Under the pieces are notes generated by a model, which worked only from the letters and a program-made list of their open reading frames with translations, did not search any database and had not been told where the DNA came from. From JBCBWG01 sp038523925 (lineage in GTDB: Bacteria; Pseudomonadota; Alphaproteobacteria; Rhizobiales; Hyphomicrobiaceae), in assembly GCA_038523925.1 (NCBI GenBank), contig JBCBIY010000006.1, forward strand, positions 1 through 64,000: DNA of 64,000 nucleotides. The letters run 5' to 3'. The position numbers and the translations under genes are program-made. This document shows, piece after piece, positions 25,226 to 34,445 of the stretch (position 1 is the first letter of the stretch; each line of letters begins with the position of its first letter).

Positions 25226-26704
25226 TTAAATGAGCAGCCGTCCTTCGACGTCGCTGTCCAACGGCCACAACGGGCGACGCAGATTCTCATACGTGTGATG
25301 GCTCGGATGTGTCGGGCAACATCCGCCAGTTGCCGCGCGGACAATCAGGTTTGCGAGCGGGCCGAACGCACCTGCGAAATGCTGAGCAGACTTTAAAACA
25401 AGTCCACGATAGGCCTTCGGGTCGAGATCGAGATGCGTGAACAGCTCCAGCCCGAGCGCTTGTGTGCGCTGCGATATGAGGATGACGTCGAGGTCGTTTT
25501 CGAGCCGCACAGCCGCCGTGTCACCCAGCGGGACCGGTGCGTCGCCGAACATTTGCCACGCGTTTTTTGCAACCCCCATCACCTTAACGCGCGCATCAAC
25601 CGGCGGGCCCGAGCCTGATGAGGCTTTGCCGGCAAACCGGAGCGGAATGCACGCGCCCTTGCCTGCACGATGGCAGAACGACACCGCGACCGGGTCCCAC
25701 ACTGGCGCAACGGCAATGTGGGTGGCGCCCTGGCGGTGGAGTTCATGAAGGACCAGAGAATTGTCGGACGCAGCCCCGCCGCCCGCATTGTCGAAAGGCT
25801 CGGCCAGGATCGCGAGACCGTCCTGATGCGCTGCGATGCGTGCGACGCCGTCTTCGAGCGAGAGCGGTGGGTCAGACCATGTTCCGCGACGGTCCCAGAG
25901 CTCGTCGGCGATCTCTTTTGCGATCCGGTCGCCGTCTGGCTTCCGGTCATCGGTTATGACCAGAACCCGCGATCCCATGTCAGGATGATCGGCGTGCATG
26001 AAGCCGTGCGCGAGTGAGATCGACACAACGCCATCGGTGCCTTCGCGCGCCGTTAAGCGGTCCACAAACGAGCGCATCGGCTCAGTTGTTGTCGGATAGA
26101 ACTCCCAAAGCCGCGGATCGTAGAGCGACGCGACGGGGCGGATCTCACCGCGGATCGTGGCCAGCACAAGTGTCACGAGTTCTTCCGCCCGCGCGATGAT
26201 GTCGACGTGCGGGTACTCTTTGAACAGGATCGAGATGTCGGCGCGTTGGACGCGTTTCTCGGTGAGATGACAGTGCGGGTCGTATGCGCAGCCAACGACG
26301 CACGCGGGCCCAACAATCGCGCGGATCGCCTCCAGCATGTCGCCTTCCGCATCGTCGATGCCGTCGACGAACATCGCGCCGTGAAAGCCCATCAGGACGC
26401 CATCGACCTTGGCGCTGTCGTTGGCTGCGCGAAGCTGGTCGAGGATCTCGTCGCGCATCGATAGGTAGCTCGCGCGATCCACCGTGCCTGCGGGCTCAGC
26501 CCAAAACGACGACCCTTCGATCAGTTCAAAGCCCTCGGTAGCTGCCCGGGCCCGCGCAACAACCAGAGGTGCAGTGCAGAGCTTGGGCTCTTCCGGATGT
26601 GTCCCCGCCGGCGCATAGAAGTCTGCCTCAAAGCTCGCGCGCGATGTTGGGATCGGTGAGAACGTGTTCGTCTCGGTCGCAAGCGAGGCTGCAAACAAGC
26701 GCAT
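25226..26704 (-). CDS. M81 family metallopeptidase (microcystinase C/MlrC-like)
   Basis: 492 residues from the ATG at 26704. MRLFAASLATETNTFSPIPT is the family start; GFHGAMFVDGIDDAEGD, CAYDPHCHLTEK (DxHxH-type metal ligands) and a C-terminal LKSAQHFAGAFGPL segment follow. MlrC cleaves the short peptide left after microcystin is linearised, but most M81 members sit beside peptide ABC importers with unknown substrates. First gene of the operon with the importer, and divergent from the PLP enzyme at 26863. Cytoplasmic: no signal peptide. Confidence 0.88.
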   Translation of the reverse strand: MRLFAASLATETNTFSPIPTSRASFEADFYAPAGTHPEEPKLCTAPLVVARARAATEGFELIEGSSFWAEPAGTVDRASYLSMRDEILDQLRAANDSAKVDGVLMGFHGAMFVDGIDDAEGDMLEAIRAIVGPACVVGCAYDPHCHLTEKRVQRADISILFKEYPHVDIIARAEELVTLVLATIRGEIRPVASLYDPRLWEFYPTTTEPMRSFVDRLTAREGTDGVVSISLAHGFMHADHPDMGSRVLVITDDRKPDGDRIAKEIADELWDRRGTWSDPPLSLEDGVARIAAHQDGLAILAEPFDNAGGGAASDNSLVLHELHRQGATHIAVAPVWDPVAVSFCHRAGKGACIPLRFAGKASSGSGPPVDARVKVMGVAKNAWQMFGDAPVPLGDTAAVRLENDLDVILISQRTQALGLELFTHLDLDPKAYRGLVLKSAQHFAGAFGPLANLIVRAATGGCCPTHPSHHTYENLRRPLWPLDSDVEGRLLI

Positions 26705-26862
26705 CGGGCTACTCCCCACTGTGCCGGGTCCACGCCGCATCGTAAGAGCGAATACGCCGGCTCAGCAAGGCAACCCGGCTGTCGATCGCCGTTTGCGGCG
26801 GCCGGCGTCTTGGGTACGATTTCGTGGACGACAAAGAGACGTGCGCAACGGAGGCGACGCCC

Positions 26863-27945
26863 ATGAGCATCGAGACACTGAAACAGGACATCGCCCGAAA
26901 TTTCGGCACGCCCTGCGTCGTCGTCGATCTCGACATCGTCGATCGCAACATCGCGCGGATGCAGACGGTCTGTGATGCGGCGGGCGTTGCAAACCGCCCG
27001 CACATCAAAACCCACAAAATCCCGGCGCTGGCCAAGGCTCAGATTGCGGCCGGTGCGCGCGGGATCACCTGCCAGAAGCTCGGCGAAGCCGAGGTCATGA
27101 TAGACGCCGGCATCGACGACATTCTCGTCAGCTACAACCTCATCAGCGCAGCCAGGTCCGGCCGGCTCTCGGCGCTCCTGCAGCGCGCGCGGATCAGAGT
27201 TTGCGCGGACAATCCTGTGACGCTCGCAGCCTATGCGGACGCTGCAAGCCACGCCGGGCGCGTCCTCGATGTTGTCGTGGAGTGCGACACAGGCCGCGAG
27301 CGAGCAGGCGTCGTGACGCCTGAGGAGGCTGTCGCGCTCGCAGGCGAGATCGCCGCCTCGCCACATCTCAACTTCGCAGGGCTGCTCTACTATCCCACCG
27401 AGACGTCCTGGCCCCAGACGCAGACGTTCCACGACCGGGCCACAAGAGGTCTCGCTGACGTCGGCCTCAGCGCGGAAATCGTCTCAACGGGCGGCACGCC
27501 CAACCGGCCCAACATTGGCAAGCTGCAAGGATCAACCGAGCATCGGGCCGGCACATACATCTTCAACGACCGCATGATGATGGGTGCCGGCGTGGCAGAC
27601 CTCGAAGACTGCGCGCTCAACGTTCTGACGACCGTGGTCAGCCGCGCGGCAGAGGATCGCGGCATTCTAGATGCGGGATCGAAAACGCTTACCAGCGACA
27701 TCGGTGGGCTCGACGGGCACGGTCTCATCGTCGAACACCCGGAGGCACGAATCAAAGGGTTTGCGGAAGAGCACGGCTTTCTCGACGTGTCAGCCTGCAA
27801 TGCGCGGCCGGCGGTTGGTGATGTCGTGCGCGTCGTGCCGAACCATGTGTGCGTTGTCGTGAACATGGTCGATCATCTTGTCGGCGTTCGCGGCGATCGC
27901 ATCACCGAGGTCTTCGATGTCAAAGCGCGCGGCAAGCTCGTTTGA
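26863..27945 (+). CDS. D-threonine aldolase/D-serine dehydratase-like PLP enzyme (DSD1 family)
   Basis: 360 residues from the ATG at 26863 (GGAGG upstream). It has a fold III (alanine racemase-type) barrel with RPHIKTHK, in which Lys49 should bind PLP, then YNLI and STGGTPN (phosphate binding). The C-terminal domain has EEHG and PNHVC, giving the His/Cys metal ligands of D-threonine aldolase and D-serine dehydratase. It should act on a D-beta-hydroxy or similar D-amino acid. Divergent from the M81-importer operon and convergent with the aldehyde dehydrogenase. Confidence 0.88.
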   Translation: MSIETLKQDIARNFGTPCVVVDLDIVDRNIARMQTVCDAAGVANRPHIKTHKIPALAKAQIAAGARGITCQKLGEAEVMIDAGIDDILVSYNLISAARSGRLSALLQRARIRVCADNPVTLAAYADAASHAGRVLDVVVECDTGRERAGVVTPEEAVALAGEIAASPHLNFAGLLYYPTETSWPQTQTFHDRATRGLADVGLSAEIVSTGGTPNRPNIGKLQGSTEHRAGTYIFNDRMMMGAGVADLEDCALNVLTTVVSRAAEDRGILDAGSKTLTSDIGGLDGHGLIVEHPEARIKGFAEEHGFLDVSACNARPAVGDVVRVVPNHVCVVVNMVDHLVGVRGDRITEVFDVKARGKLV

Positions 27946-27990
27946 GGGATCTCGGATCTCTTGACGGCACGTCACCAAACGCCGGCAACG

Positions 27991-29508
27991 TCAGTCTTGA
28001 GGGCCATATCCGAAGGGCAGTGGGGCCTCCGCGTCTGTCTCGATCCATAGACTTTTCGGCTGGGTGTACTCCAGCATCACGTCGCGTCCGGAGGAGCGGC
28101 CAAAGCCGGAGCCGCGCATTCCTCCGAACGGGGACATGACTGACAGCGAGCGGTACGAATTGACCCAGACTGTGCCGGCGCGCATTGCCCCGGCCACGCG
28201 GTGCGCTCGCATGATGTCCCGGCTCCAGACGGCGCCAGCAAGATCAAACGCGCCGTCATTGGCAATCGCAATCGCCTCGTCCTCGCTGTCGAACGCAAGG
28301 ACGGACAAGACAGGTCCAAAGATCTCCTCGCGTGCGAGCCCCATGTGCGGTGTCACGTCCGCGAACACCGTCGGCGACACATAGAAGCCATCAGCACATG
28401 CGGCGCGGTCAGGCCGATCGCCACCGGTGACCAGCCGCGCGCCGGCGTTGCGACCGGCGTCAATGCTCTCCATCACGCGTTCGAACTGGCGGCGATTGTT
28501 AATGGGACCAACCTCGGTCGCGGGGTCGAGCGGCGGCCCGACACGCAGGCGCGCTGCACCGCTAGCGACCCAGTCGGTGAGTTGTTCGTAGACCGGGCGT
28601 TCGATGAGCAAGCGCGAACCCGCCGTGCAGCTTTGACCTGCAGCTGCAAAGATCGCGGCTTGCGCGGCCTTTGCTGCGCGCTCGAGATCCGCATCGGCAA
28701 ACACGATGTTGGCGGACTTGCCACCGAGTTCGAGCAGCGATGGCCGGCCTGCTGCCGCAGCAGCAGACGCAACACGATGTCCTGTGTTGACCGAGCCGAT
28801 GAACACGACTTTGCCGACGCCGCTATCTGAGACGAGCCGATGCCCGCCCGTTTGGCCAAGCGCTGCGATGACGTTGACCGCACCGGCTGGAACGCCTGCC
28901 TGGTGCAGCAAAGTGGCAAGTGCGACGGACGACGCAGGTGTCAGTTCTGACGGCTTCAGGATGACGGCGTTACCGGCCGCGAGCGCTGGCGCAAGCTGCC
29001 ATCCGGCGGTGAAGATCGGCGCGTTCCACGGCGTGAGCTGCACGATTGTGCCGAGCGGTTCGCGCGTGACGATGTTGAGATGCGACGTTGGCACCGGGAC
29101 GACGTCACCTGTCAGCTTGTCGGCGAACCCGGCGTAGTAGGCGAACATCTCCGCCACGCGCTGGACCTCGACGCGCGCATCACGGATCGGCTTTCCAGCG
29201 GTGACGGCCTCCAGTTGGCCAAGATCTTCGGCGCGCTCGCGAATGATGCGGCTGGCCTCGAACAGGACCGCGCCCCGTTCACTTGCCGTGCGCGTGCGCC
29301 ACGCCGCGCCGCCGGTCTCGGCAGCCGCCAGCGCTGCAGATGCCGCCTCCGTGCCGCCGTCACGGTAGGTAAACGCCAAGCCCCCGGTCGCTGGGTCTTC
29401 GACGGCGATCTCGTCGCCCTGGCCTTGGAAGGGTTTGCCGTCGATGAGGCTCGCGATGGCGCCACCCTCAAACCAAGCGGCGAGAACGTCACGGTGCGTG
29501 CTGGTCAT
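27991..29508 (-). CDS. NAD(P)-dependent aldehyde dehydrogenase
   Basis: 505 residues. Conserved NAD-binding TPWNAPIF and KPSELTP, catalytic Glu in LELGGKSA, catalytic Cys in GQSCTAGSR, and EEIFGPV near the end. The closest feel is to betaine/aminoaldehyde-type dehydrogenases, but substrate cannot be fixed. Its ATG overlaps the stop of the beta-hydroxyacid dehydrogenase gene (ATGA), so the two are co-translated. Confidence 0.93.
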   Translation of the reverse strand: MTSTHRDVLAAWFEGGAIASLIDGKPFQGQGDEIAVEDPATGGLAFTYRDGGTEAASAALAAAETGGAAWRTRTASERGAVLFEASRIIRERAEDLGQLEAVTAGKPIRDARVEVQRVAEMFAYYAGFADKLTGDVVPVPTSHLNIVTREPLGTIVQLTPWNAPIFTAGWQLAPALAAGNAVILKPSELTPASSVALATLLHQAGVPAGAVNVIAALGQTGGHRLVSDSGVGKVVFIGSVNTGHRVASAAAAAGRPSLLELGGKSANIVFADADLERAAKAAQAAIFAAAGQSCTAGSRLLIERPVYEQLTDWVASGAARLRVGPPLDPATEVGPINNRRQFERVMESIDAGRNAGARLVTGGDRPDRAACADGFYVSPTVFADVTPHMGLAREEIFGPVLSVLAFDSEDEAIAIANDGAFDLAGAVWSRDIMRAHRVAGAMRAGTVWVNSYRSLSVMSPFGGMRGSGFGRSSGRDVMLEYTQPKSLWIETDAEAPLPFGYGPQD

Positions 29509-30335
29509 TCCGGGTCCACCTCGACAATTCGATTGAAGTCATCATCAGGGCCGATGCGCGCAAGCGCCGAACGCCACCGCGCGGCCACGCCTTGCGCAAC
29601 GCTACCGGCGCCTTCCAGATTTTCGGCGAGTGCAACGTCCTTGCTCATCAGTCCCATTGTGAACGCGGAATCAAACGCGCCGGACAACACCCATCGCGGC
29701 AGGTTGACCTCGGTGACGGCGCTGCGGCCCGAGCCGGCGTTGACGGCGTCCAACAAGTCGTCCGGCGTCACGCCACCGGCCGCCGCCATCCGCAGCGCCT
29801 CTCCGGCGAGCACAAGTTGGCCGGCGCACAGCATGTTGTTGATCAGCTTTACGACGTTGCCCGCGCCCGGACCGCCGCACGCGACAACCGTGCGCGCTAT
29901 GGCATCCAACACCGGTTGCGCCTTCGTGAGGGCGTCGGCTTCACCGCCTGCCATAACCAGCAAGCTTCCGGCAGCCGCCCCCTGCGCCCCGCCCGAAACC
30001 GGCGCGTCGACGTATCCAACGCTGCTAGCTGCGGCGTGCGCGCTCAGCGTCCGGGTCGTCTCAGGCGCAACGGTGGAGGTGTCGATGATCACGGCGCCGG
30101 CTGCGAGCGTGTTGGTCAGCGTTTCGACAACGGCCGTGACAATCGTGTCGTTAGGCAGCGAGAGGACGACCGACCCGCAGCCGGCGAGGCCCGCGAGATC
30201 ATCGACCGCGCGCGGAAACATCGCGCGGCGCGCCGCATCCGTGTCGAAGCCGATGACGTCGAAGCCAGCGCCGCTCAGGGTTTCCGCCATCGGTAGACCC
30301 ATCGCACCCAGCCCGACGATACCAATCGCGCTCAT
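29505..30335 (-). CDS. NAD(P)-dependent beta-hydroxyacid dehydrogenase (3-hydroxyisobutyrate dehydrogenase family)
   Basis: 276 residues from the ATG at 30335 (GGAG upstream); a GTG at 30347 is also in frame. GLGAMGLPMA (7-16) binds NAD(P), DAPVSGGAQGA is the substrate loop and GAGNVVKLINNML holds the catalytic Lys. It would oxidise or reduce a small 2- or 3-hydroxyacid or tartronate semialdehyde. Operon with the aldehyde dehydrogenase; divergent from the diaminopropionate lyase gene. Confidence 0.9.
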   Translation of the reverse strand: MSAIGIVGLGAMGLPMAETLSGAGFDVIGFDTDAARRAMFPRAVDDLAGLAGCGSVVLSLPNDTIVTAVVETLTNTLAAGAVIIDTSTVAPETTRTLSAHAAASSVGYVDAPVSGGAQGAAAGSLLVMAGGEADALTKAQPVLDAIARTVVACGGPGAGNVVKLINNMLCAGQLVLAGEALRMAAAGGVTPDDLLDAVNAGSGRSAVTEVNLPRWVLSGAFDSAFTMGLMSKDVALAENLEGAGSVAQGVAARWRSALARIGPDDDFNRIVEVDPE

Positions 30336-30483
30336 GATCCGCTCCACGGTTGCTGTCGTCGAATGCTATGCAAACCTCGCAGTACTTGGAAAGCCGGGCC
30401 GCAATTCTGTTGTCGCGCCGTTCGCGCCGCTGCTAGCGTGAGGATGGCGTCGGATGTTTGGCGGCGCGCACTTCGCATAAGGA

Positions 30484-31710
30484 GTGAGTGACGGCGTGCG
30501 ATCCTTGGTGGATGTCGTCTTGAATGGTGCGGCTGCTGCCCGGTCGGCGCGGTATCCTGCGTCCCTCGATGCCGCGCTCTCACCGGACGCGTTTGCCAAT
30601 GCCCGCGGCCAGATCACGAGCTGGCCGGGCTATAATCCAACGCCGCTGATCTCGCTTGACGCGCTCGCGTCCGAGTTGGGCATCGCGCAACTCCAGTACA
30701 AAGACGAAGCTGGCCGCTTCGGGCTTGGCAGTTTCAAGGCACTTGGCGGGGCCTACGCTGTCTTCCGCAGTCTCCAGCGCGCGCTTGCACAGCGCGGCAT
30801 CACCGAGGCGACATCCGCCGCTGACCTTGCCGCCGGCGCGCACCGCGAGGTCGTTTCAGAACTCGTCGTCACGTCAGCGACGGATGGCAACCATGGCCGG
30901 TCGGTTGCGTGGGGTGCGCGCATGTTCGGCTGCCGCGCCGTCATCTTCATCCACCAAACGGTGAGCGATGGCCGCCGCGATGCGATCGCAGCCTACGGCG
31001 CCGATGTCATTCGAACACGCGGCAACTATGACGCGTCCGTCCGCCATGCGTTTGCGCAAGCGCAGGAGCATGGCTGGCACATGGTGCAGGACACGGCGAC
31101 TGAAACCTACCGCGAGGTGCCGGCCGACATCACCCATGGCTATGGGCTGATTGCGGACGAGATCGTCGATCAGGTCACGGATCCACCGACGCATGTGATT
31201 GTTCAAGCCGGCGTCGGTGGCCTTGCCAGCGCACTCTGCTTGCGGTTCTGGCAAATGCACGCTGAGCGCCGACCGAGGTTCATCGCGCTGGAGCCGACCA
31301 ATGCCGCTTGCGTGGCCGCGAGCCTGACGTCTGGACATCCCGTCGCGATCACTGGTGACACCGAGACGATTATGGCCGGGCTCGCGTGTGGCGAGGTTTC
31401 GCAACTCGCCTGGGAAGTTCTTGCTACCGGCGCAGATGCGGCAATCGTCATCGACGATGAGTGGTCGCGCGTCGGCGTGCGACAGCTGGCAGACCCAGTT
31501 GGCGATGACCCGGCGATCGTCGGCGGCGAATGCAGCGGTGGTGCTGTCGGTGCGCTCGTTGCACTCAAACAGCGGCCCGATCTCAGAAGCGCGCTTTCGC
31601 TTGATGCAGATGCGCGCGTTGTCGTGATCGGTACGGAGGGCGCGACCGACCCGTCGATCTATCGCGATATCGTCGGACGCGCGCCGGAGAGCGTGATGTC
31701 GAAGCGGTGA
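30484..31710 (+). CDS. dpaL: Diaminopropionate ammonia-lyase
   Basis: PLP enzyme that converts 2,3-diaminopropionate (either enantiomer in E. coli) to pyruvate and two ammonia via an aminoacrylate. 408 residues if it starts at GTG 30484; the AAGGAG at 30478-30483 better fits the in-frame GTG at 30496. KDEAGRFGLGSFKALGGAYA holds the PLP Lys85, TSATDGNHGRSVAWGA the Asn/Asp loop, QAGVGGLA the phosphate cradle and IMAGLACGEVS the family signature, all as in YgeX. First gene of a four-gene plus-strand unit with the carbamoylase, amidohydrolase and RidA. Confidence 0.92.
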   Translation: MSDGVRSLVDVVLNGAAAARSARYPASLDAALSPDAFANARGQITSWPGYNPTPLISLDALASELGIAQLQYKDEAGRFGLGSFKALGGAYAVFRSLQRALAQRGITEATSAADLAAGAHREVVSELVVTSATDGNHGRSVAWGARMFGCRAVIFIHQTVSDGRRDAIAAYGADVIRTRGNYDASVRHAFAQAQEHGWHMVQDTATETYREVPADITHGYGLIADEIVDQVTDPPTHVIVQAGVGGLASALCLRFWQMHAERRPRFIALEPTNAACVAASLTSGHPVAITGDTETIMAGLACGEVSQLAWEVLATGADAAIVIDDEWSRVGVRQLADPVGDDPAIVGGECSGGAVGALVALKQRPDLRSALSLDADARVVVIGTEGATDPSIYRDIVGRAPESVMSKR

Positions 31711-31758
31711 TCGGAACGTGGAACGCGGGCCTTCGATCGTAACCTTCTGAGGCATGAC

Positions 31759-32697
31759 ATGAGCCGGATCATCACCGTCGGAGCCGCCCAGCTCGGGCCC
31801 ATTGCCAGGGACGAACCGCGCACCGCCGTTGTCGAGCGCCTGATCGCGTTGTTGCGGGACGCCAAGGCGCACGACTGCGATCTCGTGGCGTTTCCGGAAC
31901 TCGCCCTTACAACGTTTTTCCCGCGCTGGTATTTCGCGGAGCAGGCGCAAGTCGATGCCTTCTTTGAGCGCGAGATGCCATCGGCGGAGACGGCGCCTCT
32001 GTTTGAAGAAGCCAAGCGGCTCGGCATCGGGTTTACGCTCGGCTTCGCGGAGCTTGCTCACGAAGATGGCCGCGACCGCCGCTTCAACACATCAATCCTG
32101 GTCGACGCGACCGGCCGCATCGTCCTCACGTATCGCAAGGTCCATCTGCCGGGGCATGCCGAGCATGAACCGTGGCGAAGGTTCCAACATCTCGAAAAGC
32201 GGTACTTCGAGATTGGCAATCTCGGCTTTCCCGTTGCGCGCGCGTTTGGCGGTGTGATGGGCATGATGATCTGCAACGATCGCCGCTGGCCGGAATCCTA
32301 TCGAATGATGGGCCTTCAGGGCGTCGAGATGATCCTGCTTGGCTACAACACGCCCGTGCACAATCCGCCCGCACCGGAGCACGACGCGCTGTCGAACTTC
32401 CACAACCAGCTCGTGATGCAGTCGGGCGCCTATCAAAACGGCACTTGGGTGGTCGGCGTGGCCAAAGCCGGTGAGGAGGAGGGCGTCATGCAGATCGGGC
32501 AGTCGCAGATCATTGCACCGTCCGGCGAGACGGTCGCAATGTGCACGACGCTCGGCGATGAACTCGCGGTCGCGCGTTGCGATCTCGACCTCACCAAGTC
32601 CTACACGTCGACGACGTTCAACTTCGCCGTCCATCGCCAACCGCAGGCCTATCGCCTCATCACCGAACGCAAAGGCGCTATGCCGCCGGACGAATAG
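31759..32697 (+). CDS. N-carbamoyl-D-amino-acid hydrolase
   Basis: 312-residue nitrilase-superfamily enzyme that removes the carbamoyl group to give free amino acid, CO2 and ammonia. Catalytic Glu47 (FPEL), Lys127 (RKVHLPG) and Cys172 (MMICNDRRWPE) fall at the same numbers as in Agrobacterium D-carbamoylase (about 304 residues). TTFFPRWY and the PEHDALSNFHNQL region are also typical. Starts at the ATG at 31759, 48 bases after dpaL. The dihydropyrimidinase-type hydantoinase normally paired with it is absent; a COG3964-like amidohydrolase follows instead. Confidence 0.93.
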   Translation: MSRIITVGAAQLGPIARDEPRTAVVERLIALLRDAKAHDCDLVAFPELALTTFFPRWYFAEQAQVDAFFEREMPSAETAPLFEEAKRLGIGFTLGFAELAHEDGRDRRFNTSILVDATGRIVLTYRKVHLPGHAEHEPWRRFQHLEKRYFEIGNLGFPVARAFGGVMGMMICNDRRWPESYRMMGLQGVEMILLGYNTPVHNPPAPEHDALSNFHNQLVMQSGAYQNGTWVVGVAKAGEEEGVMQIGQSQIIAPSGETVAMCTTLGDELAVARCDLDLTKSYTSTTFNFAVHRQPQAYRLITERKGAMPPDE

Positions 32698-32787
32698 CGG
32701 TCCCGCGCAGGCCCGCTTAGGCTGCTGCGAGAGAGTGGCGTCAAGACGCTTGTGTCGACTGCCCGGCACGGACTGGAGGATAACCCC

Positions 32788-33948
32788 TTGGCTTATGATC
32801 TGGTTTTGAAGGGCGGGCGCGTCATTGACCCATCCCAGGGCTTGGATGCGGTGACCGACGTCGCGTTCCAGGATGGCAAAGCCGCTGCGATCGGCGGCAG
32901 CCTTGCGGCCAACGCCCGAGAGGTCCGCGATGTCAGCGGCCACATCGTCTCGCCCGGCCTCATTGACCTCCACACACATGTCTACTGGGGCGGCACGTCT
33001 CTTGGCATCGACGCCGAGGAGTTTTGCCGCATGAGCGGTGTGACGACATCCGTTGATACCGGCAGCGCGGGCCCCGGAAATTTTCTGGGCTTCCGTCGTC
33101 ACGTGATTGATCACTCTCAGGTGCGGATCCTCGCTTACCTGCATGTGTCGTTCGCAGGCATCTACGGCTTCTCCAAGTCGGTGATGGTCGGCGAGAGCGA
33201 AGAGATCCGCATGATGGCACCGGCCGAATGCGCCGAGGTTGCCGAGGCCCACCGCGACGTCATCGTCGGGATCAAGGTGCGCTGTGGCCGCCACGCGTCC
33301 GGCACCCAGGGCTGGAACGCGCTTCAGATGGCGCTGGAAGTCGCAGACCAGGTCGGATTGCCGCTGATGGCGCACATCGACCATCCGCCGCCGAGCTACG
33401 AAGACATCGTCTCGGCCCTGCGGCCCGGCGATATTCTCACACACGCCTTCCGGCCGTTCCCGAACACGCCGTGCAACGCGCAAGGTGCCGTCAAGCCCGT
33501 TGTGCAGGAAGCCCGCAAGCGCGGCGTCATCTTCGACATCGGCCACGGAAAGGGATCGTTCGCGTTCAAGACGGCGCGGGCGATGCTCGCCAGCGGATTT
33601 CCGCCCGACACGATTTCGTCGGACGTCCACGCGCTTTGCATTGACGGGCCGGCCTTCGATCAGGTGACGACGATGTCGAAGTTCCTGTGCATGGGCATGC
33701 CGCTCGACAAGGTCATTGAGGCATCAACCGTGAACGCCGCGATGGCGTTGAAGCGGCCCGAGCTTGGATCGCTGAAGCCGGGCTCTGCCGGTGACGCTAC
33801 AATTCTTTCGGTGCAGGACGGCACGTTCGACTATGTCGATGTTGTGGGCGAGCACCTTGAGGGCCGTCAGCGCATCGTCTCTGACGGCGTGGTCGTCGGC
33901 GGCAAGTGGTGGCACCCCGTCGAGACCGAAAAATTTGCGGCGTCCTAA
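32788..33948 (+). CDS. Amidohydrolase/deacetylase metallohydrolase (COG3964-like)
   Basis: 386 residues from the TTG at 32788, chosen because GGAGG lies eight bases upstream and AYDLVLKGGRVIDPSQGLD is the family start. Metal ligands H62xH64 (DLHTH), a likely carboxylated Lys163 (GIKVRCG), His196 (MAHIDHP), a later His in DIGHGKGSF and Asp in SSDVHALC give the binuclear site. Members are often misnamed dihydroorotases; characterised relatives hydrolyse acyl esters such as acetyl-(R)-mandelate. Here the neighbours suggest an amide or ureido substrate. Between the carbamoylase and RidA. Confidence 0.88.
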   Translation: MAYDLVLKGGRVIDPSQGLDAVTDVAFQDGKAAAIGGSLAANAREVRDVSGHIVSPGLIDLHTHVYWGGTSLGIDAEEFCRMSGVTTSVDTGSAGPGNFLGFRRHVIDHSQVRILAYLHVSFAGIYGFSKSVMVGESEEIRMMAPAECAEVAEAHRDVIVGIKVRCGRHASGTQGWNALQMALEVADQVGLPLMAHIDHPPPSYEDIVSALRPGDILTHAFRPFPNTPCNAQGAVKPVVQEARKRGVIFDIGHGKGSFAFKTARAMLASGFPPDTISSDVHALCIDGPAFDQVTTMSKFLCMGMPLDKVIEASTVNAAMALKRPELGSLKPGSAGDATILSVQDGTFDYVDVVGEHLEGRQRIVSDGVVVGGKWWHPVETEKFAAS

Positions 33949-33975
33949 GCGAGCAAAACAACCAGTGAGGAATTC

Positions 33976-34437
33976 ATGAGCGATCCCAAAGAGCGACTGT
34001 CAGCGCTTGGCCTGACCCTGCCTGACGTGCCGGCGCCTGTTGCCAACTACGTGCCCTTCAAAATCGATGGCACGACCATCTACCTTTCGGGCCAGGGACC
34101 ACGCAAAGCGGACGGCAGCTATCATATCGGCAAAGTCGGCGCTGAGTTCACGGCCGACGATGCCTACGAGCACGCGCGCATCACCGGTCTCGGCCTGCTC
34201 GCTGCCGCGGAGAGGGCGGCAGAAGATCTTGCTCGCGTCGAAGTCCTGAAAGTCTTCGGCATGGTCAACGGGACGCCGGACTTCGCCGACCACCCGTCCG
34301 TGATCAATGGCTGCTCCGATGTCTTCGTTGAAGTTCTCGGCAATCGTGGCCGCCACGCGCGATCGGCCATCGGTATGGGTTCACTGCCGAACGGGATGTC
34401 CGTCGAGATCGAAGCGATCATGCGGATCGTTGATTGA
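33976..34437 (+). CDS. RidA (YjgF/YER057c/UK114) family protein
   Basis: 153 residues, the longer RidA subtype. The start YVPFKIDGTTIYLSGQGP, DAYEHARITGLGLLAAAE and NRGRHARSAIGMGSLPNGMSVEIE are typical; the Arg in HARSAI matches the catalytic Arg of RidA. RidA hydrolyses reactive enamine/imines such as 2-aminoacrylate, which the upstream diaminopropionate ammonia-lyase generates. AGTGAGG precedes the ATG, 27 bases after the amidohydrolase stop. Confidence 0.92.
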   Translation: MSDPKERLSALGLTLPDVPAPVANYVPFKIDGTTIYLSGQGPRKADGSYHIGKVGAEFTADDAYEHARITGLGLLAAAERAAEDLARVEVLKVFGMVNGTPDFADHPSVINGCSDVFVEVLGNRGRHARSAIGMGSLPNGMSVEIEAIMRIVD

Positions 34438-34445
34438 TCGCCCGT

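Noticed and set aside
32092..33630. 512-codon minus-strand ORF over the carbamoylase and amidohydrolase genes
   Set aside because: High-GC mirror frame; both plus-strand genes have clear catalytic motifs.
32788..33948. Dihydroorotase
   Set aside because: Start and active-site pattern fit the COG3964 group, which has been shown to be misannotated as dihydroorotase; pyrimidine genes are absent here.
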